Assembly (NCBI GenBank): GCA_035709005.1
Contig: DASTFB010000031.1
Coordinates: 1-64,000, forward strand
From: Candidatus Methylomirabilota bacterium
Lineage (GTDB): Bacteria > Methylomirabilota > Methylomirabilia > Rokubacteriales > CSP1-6
Direction of reading: 5' to 3'
DNA length: 64,000 bases
The notes below the pieces were generated by a model. That model saw only the letters and a program-made list of their open reading frames with translations. It had not been told where the DNA came from and ran no database searches. Positions 60,888 through 64,000 of the stretch are shown here, in pieces (positions within the stretch are counted from its first letter, which is position 1; each line of letters opens with the position of its first letter). Both the position numbers and the translations under genes were made by a program.

Positions 60888-62234
60888 ATGGCTCCGGCCG
60901 GCGCCGCCCTGGTCCTCGTCCTGGCTCTGGCCCTCGTCGCCTCCGCGCTGGACGCCGGGGCCCAGCCGGTCGAGCGGCCCCGCCACGATCCGCTGCAGGG
61001 GATGGACCCGAGCGGCCGGATCCCGAAGGTTTCCCTGCCCGAGGACCTGCCCAACCCGGAGCGATGGCGCTATCTCCCGGAGGGGCGGATCAAGCCGGGC
61101 AACGTCTTCGAGCGCTTCCTCGTCTCCAGCTTCATCGCCCCACAGTTCTTCTACGAGCAGGACATCGGCGCCGGCGGCGGCATCGCGCTCACCGACATCG
61201 ACTTCCGGAACGAGCGCCGTCGGGAGTTCCTGGGCGCCTTCGTGTCCTACACGACCGAAGGTCAGCAGAAGTACCGGGTCATCTGGCGCCGCTGGCACCA
61301 CCACCGGAACCTGCCCGAAGGCGGGGTCCTCGTGGAGGAGCGCAGCCGCATCGACGCCTTCGGCGGATACGAGAAGAGCCTGACCCGACGGTTCTTCGGG
61401 CTGGGGCCGGACACCCGGGAGGGCGACGAGACCAGCTACACCGACGAGGTCTTCGACCTCGGCGTGCGCGGCGACCTGGCCCTGCCCCGCGCCGGCGGCG
61501 ACTGGATCGCCACCCTCGGCGCGCGGGGCGAGCATCACAATCTGGCGCCGGGACGAGTCTCGGGCCGGCCCACGACGGACGAGGCCTTCCCGGACCTCTT
61601 CGCCGCCGGCGATGACGTGGCCAGCTTCACGGTGAGCGCCGGGCTGCGCTATGACACCCGCGACAGCCAGCACCAGCCGCACGCCGGATGGCAGCTCGGC
61701 CTGTTCGTGGACGCGCCCCTGTGGCAGAGCAGCGGGGACCCGGGAGCCGTGGCCACCGCGTACGGCAACGTGGCCTTCCGCGTGCCGCCCCTCTTGCACC
61801 GGGGCGGTGACGAGCGGGAGGAGCACCGGCCCACCGACACGCTGGCCCTGGGGCTGAGCGTGCAGGCCAGCACCGGCGACCTGCCCTTCTACGAGCGGCC
61901 GAGCCTCGGCGGCCCCGACACCCTGCGCGGGTACATCGCCAACCGCTTCACCGACGACGCGAGCTGGCACGCCGTGGCCGAATACCGCTTCTGGATCATC
62001 CCCCGGGGCTTCGCGGTCACCGAGACCATCCGCATCGAGCGTGTCGGGATGGCGCTGTTCGGGGAGGTGGGCACGGTCGCCGACAGCGTGGACGAGCTGC
62101 CCGCCGCCCAGATCCACACCAGCTACGGGCTCGGCCTGCGCTTCAGCCTGGAGCGGACGGCCCTCTTCCGCGCCGACGTGGGCTTCTCCAAAGAGGACGT
62201 CAACGTCACCGTGGGCTTCGGCCTGTCGTTCTGA
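60888..62234 (+). CDS. Omp85/BamA-family outer-membrane protein without POTRA domains
   Basis: A 448-residue outer-membrane protein. The signal peptide ends LDAGAQ. Only a short linker precedes the barrel, with no POTRA repeats. The barrel is seen in alternating strands, FIAPQFFYEQDIGAGGGIAL, SAGLRYDTRDSQHQPHAGWQ, the conserved TLRGYIANRF (VRGF-like motif) and LGLRFSLERT, ending in a C-terminal Phe (VGFGLSF). Matches the surface-antigen D15/TamA-like branch rather than BamA itself. No Shine-Dalgarno precedes the ATG; TACCGT ends 6 bases upstream. Confidence 0.88.
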   Translation: MAPAGAALVLVLALALVASALDAGAQPVERPRHDPLQGMDPSGRIPKVSLPEDLPNPERWRYLPEGRIKPGNVFERFLVSSFIAPQFFYEQDIGAGGGIALTDIDFRNERRREFLGAFVSYTTEGQQKYRVIWRRWHHHRNLPEGGVLVEERSRIDAFGGYEKSLTRRFFGLGPDTREGDETSYTDEVFDLGVRGDLALPRAGGDWIATLGARGEHHNLAPGRVSGRPTTDEAFPDLFAAGDDVASFTVSAGLRYDTRDSQHQPHAGWQLGLFVDAPLWQSSGDPGAVATAYGNVAFRVPPLLHRGGDEREEHRPTDTLALGLSVQASTGDLPFYERPSLGGPDTLRGYIANRFTDDASWHAVAEYRFWIIPRGFAVTETIRIERVGMALFGEVGTVADSVDELPAAQIHTSYGLGLRFSLERTALFRADVGFSKEDVNVTVGFGLSF

Positions 62235-62240
62235 GCGTGC

Positions 62241-64000
62241 TCAGCCGGCTGGCGCATCCGCCTCACGCGCCCGGTAGATGGCCAGCCGGCCCCGCGCCCG
62301 GAGCACCCAGTACGCGAAGAATCCCGCGATGACCAGGACGGCCGCCGTCACGACCATGCCGTCGCGGTGGCCGATGGCTGCCAGCGCGGCGGCGGCGAGG
62401 ATGACACGGAGCGTCAGGTCGGCACCGCGGCCGTCGGCGAAGCGGCCCTGGACGGCGAAGACCAGGCCCACCGTACCGGCCAAGACGAGCACGAACGCGC
62501 CGAGCTGCGCGATGCCGGGATCCACCACCAGCTCCGGTCGCGTGAAGATCGCGCCCATCAGGACGAACAGGGGCAGGCAGATCCGCACCGCCCATATCAT
62601 CGTCCCCATGAACGACGCGTTGGCGATCTTCGCGGCCACCGCGGCCACCACCGAGGTGGGCGGCGTGAGCTCGCCCCACACGGCGATGAAGAACGCGTAG
62701 AAGTGCACCACCCAGGGGTCCACGCCAGCCTTGATCAGAAAGGGGGCGATGACGAGCGCGGTGATGATGTAGGTCGGCGCGGGTGGCAGCCCGGTGCCGA
62801 CCAGGGTGCCGAAGGCGAAGGCCACGAGCAGCATCACGGTCAGGTGGATGCTCGCCGCCTGCATCAGCACGAAGCCCAACTTGGTGGGGACGCCGGTGAT
62901 GACGAAGACGCCGGTCATGATGGACAGCGTCGCCAGCAGCAGCGTCAGGTCGGTCGTCATCAGCGTGAAGGTCTCTACGAAGTCGCGCGCACGGCGGCCC
63001 AGGTCCCGCCACCCCGGCGCGCCGCGGACCGTCAGCGCGACGAAAATGACCGTGAGGACGATGCCCACCACCGCGAAGACTTGCTGGGCGGCCTGCATCG
63101 CCGGCAGGCGCGTGATCCCCATCAGGTAGATCAGCCCGGCGACGACGGCGGCGTAGGCCACGATGTTCACCCGGTCCATGGTCGTCAATCGCTCCACGGC
63201 GACGCTGACGGACCGCACAGGCAGACGCGCGGTGATGAGGTACACGGCGGCGGCCACCCCGGCGAAATAGATCAGCGCCGGGACGTACCCTCGCGCCACC
63301 ACGTCGAAGTAGCTCACGCCGAGGAAGTCGGCCATGAGGAACGCCGAGATGCCCATGACCGGCGGCATGAGCTGGCCGCCGAGCGACGAGGCGGTCTCGA
63401 TGGCCGCCGCCTGGGTTCGCGCCAGACCCGCCCCGATCATCGCGGGAATCGTCGCCGAGCCCGTGGTGGCGGCGTTGGCGGCCCCGCTGCCGCTGATGGC
63501 GGCCACCCCCAGGGAACCCAGCACGGCCGACTGGGGCAGCGCGTGGGGCGAGCGGGCAGCGATGCGCGAGGCCGCTTTCAGGATGGAGTCCACGCAGCCG
63601 AACGCCCGCAGCAGACTGAGGACGAGGAGGAACGAGCCGATCAGGGTCAGGGCCAGCTGGGGCAGGCGCGAGAAGACGCCCGTCGTCGTCTCCACGGTCA
63701 TGGCCGTCACCACGCGGGACCAGTCCAGGCCGGGATGCCCGAACATCCCGGGGATCAGCCACCCGTAGACCGTGTAGAGGATCAGCAGGACGTTGATGAC
63801 GAACAGGGGCAGGTACCGGAGCCGCCCGTACTCCATGACCAGCAGGAGCATCACTGTCCCCACGAGCAGGTCGGTCGTGCTCCAGACGCCGGCCCGCACC
63901 GTGCGGATCTCCACGAACTCGAGGGTGAAGTAGACGCCGACGGCGATTGCGGCCGCGCCGTAGACGGCGGTGATCGCCACGTTGGCCGGCCGCCCCAGAC
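62241..64000 (-). CDS. Fused TRAP transporter permease (4TM-12TM), partial at right edge
   Basis: At least 585 residues of a large TRAP membrane protein in which small and large subunits are fused, as in TAXI-type TRAP systems. Some 15 hydrophobic segments are present. The family core is ISGSGAANAATTGSATIPAM, AAIETASSLGGQLMPPVMGI and GTLVGTGLPPAPTYIITALV. The frame is open to the window edge, so the true start may lie beyond; a GTG at 63980 is the first usable in-window start. It converges on the Omp85 gene. The matching TAXI binding protein is not adjacent. Confidence 0.9.
   Translation of the reverse strand, partial: LGRPANVAITAVYGAAAIAVGVYFTLEFVEIRTVRAGVWSTTDLLVGTVMLLLVMEYGRLRYLPLFVINVLLILYTVYGWLIPGMFGHPGLDWSRVVTAMTVETTTGVFSRLPQLALTLIGSFLLVLSLLRAFGCVDSILKAASRIAARSPHALPQSAVLGSLGVAAISGSGAANAATTGSATIPAMIGAGLARTQAAAIETASSLGGQLMPPVMGISAFLMADFLGVSYFDVVARGYVPALIYFAGVAAAVYLITARLPVRSVSVAVERLTTMDRVNIVAYAAVVAGLIYLMGITRLPAMQAAQQVFAVVGIVLTVIFVALTVRGAPGWRDLGRRARDFVETFTLMTTDLTLLLATLSIMTGVFVITGVPTKLGFVLMQAASIHLTVMLLVAFAFGTLVGTGLPPAPTYIITALVIAPFLIKAGVDPWVVHFYAFFIAVWGELTPPTSVVAAVAAKIANASFMGTMIWAVRICLPLFVLMGAIFTRPELVVDPGIAQLGAFVLVLAGTVGLVFAVQGRFADGRGADLTLRVILAAAALAAIGHRDGMVVTAAVLVIAGFFAYWVLRARGRLAIYRAREADAPAG

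Overview
The window is a dense, very GC-rich stretch of bacterial chromosome with short intergenic gaps, many 4-bp ATGA/GTGA overlaps and genes on both strands. I found no rRNA, tRNA, CRISPR array, integrase or phage module. The gene mix is several luciferase-like (LLM) oxidoreductases, ThDP-dependent enzymes, amidohydrolases, TRAP/TAXI solute-binding proteins, a dipeptide-type ABC importer, MreB, and an outer membrane with Omp85 and DUF481 barrels. This points to a Gram-negative, soil or subsurface, metabolically versatile lineage. The style resembles Candidatus Rokubacteria/Methylomirabilota, but that is an inference from gene content and composition; no marker gene here proves it.

Layout. 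1-3.5 kb: end of an unknown gene, a solitary mreB, a DUF2214 membrane protein, then YqeY overlapping an FAD oxidase. 3.5-10.7 kb is an envelope/secreted block: a lipoprotein beta-propeller, two consecutive exported proteins sharing an unfamiliar Asn-rich motif, a secreted PsbP-like protein divergent from a TPR protein across a 22-bp tandem repeat, and a small secreted protein. 10.8-17.8 kb: catabolic genes (dienelactone hydrolase, lactonase-like MBL, a dehydrogenase, enolase-superfamily enzyme, PanE-like reductase, amidohydrolase) and an RluA-type pseudouridine synthase. 17.8-23.2 kb: a six-gene minus-strand operon (cupin, LLM, methyltransferase, alpha/beta hydrolase, MBL, DUF481 barrel). 23.3-26.7 kb: a signal-less TAXI protein, a ThDP enzyme, an IS630 remnant and a Fis-like regulator. 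26.8-29.5 kb: a di-heme peroxidase with an unusual N-terminal domain and a DUF4124-like protein. 29.5-45.5 kb: mostly small-molecule catabolism (carotenoid-desaturase-like, three LLM enzymes, DLH, FAH, Ldh, second ThDP enzyme), a decayed acyltransferase pseudogene and small secreted proteins. 45.6-51.2 kb: a complete peptide-type ABC importer with a strong internal terminator. 51.2-54.2 kb: a methyltransferase and a carbamoyltransferase/DUF5989/SxtJ-like trio. 54.3-64 kb: a signal-less DctP-like protein, two amidohydrolases, a third ThDP enzyme, a transglycosylase-like protein, a VapBC-type toxin-antitoxin pair, an Omp85 protein and a fused TRAP permease running off the right edge.

Themes. 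The enzymes look like a broad machine for scavenging small organic acids, esters and peptides, with uptake by ABC/TRAP systems, hydrolysis by DLH/MBL/amidohydrolase/FAH enzymes and oxidation by LLM/Ldh/DAO enzymes. Two regulatory patterns stand out. Several genes carry a -10-like hexamer only 6-9 bases before the start codon and no Shine-Dalgarno, suggesting leaderless transcripts. Several reading frames whose homology or Shine-Dalgarno fixes the N-terminus have no ATG/GTG/TTG there (ACG, CTG and ATC instead). The most novel-looking item is the pair of exported proteins at 5.5-7.8 kb.
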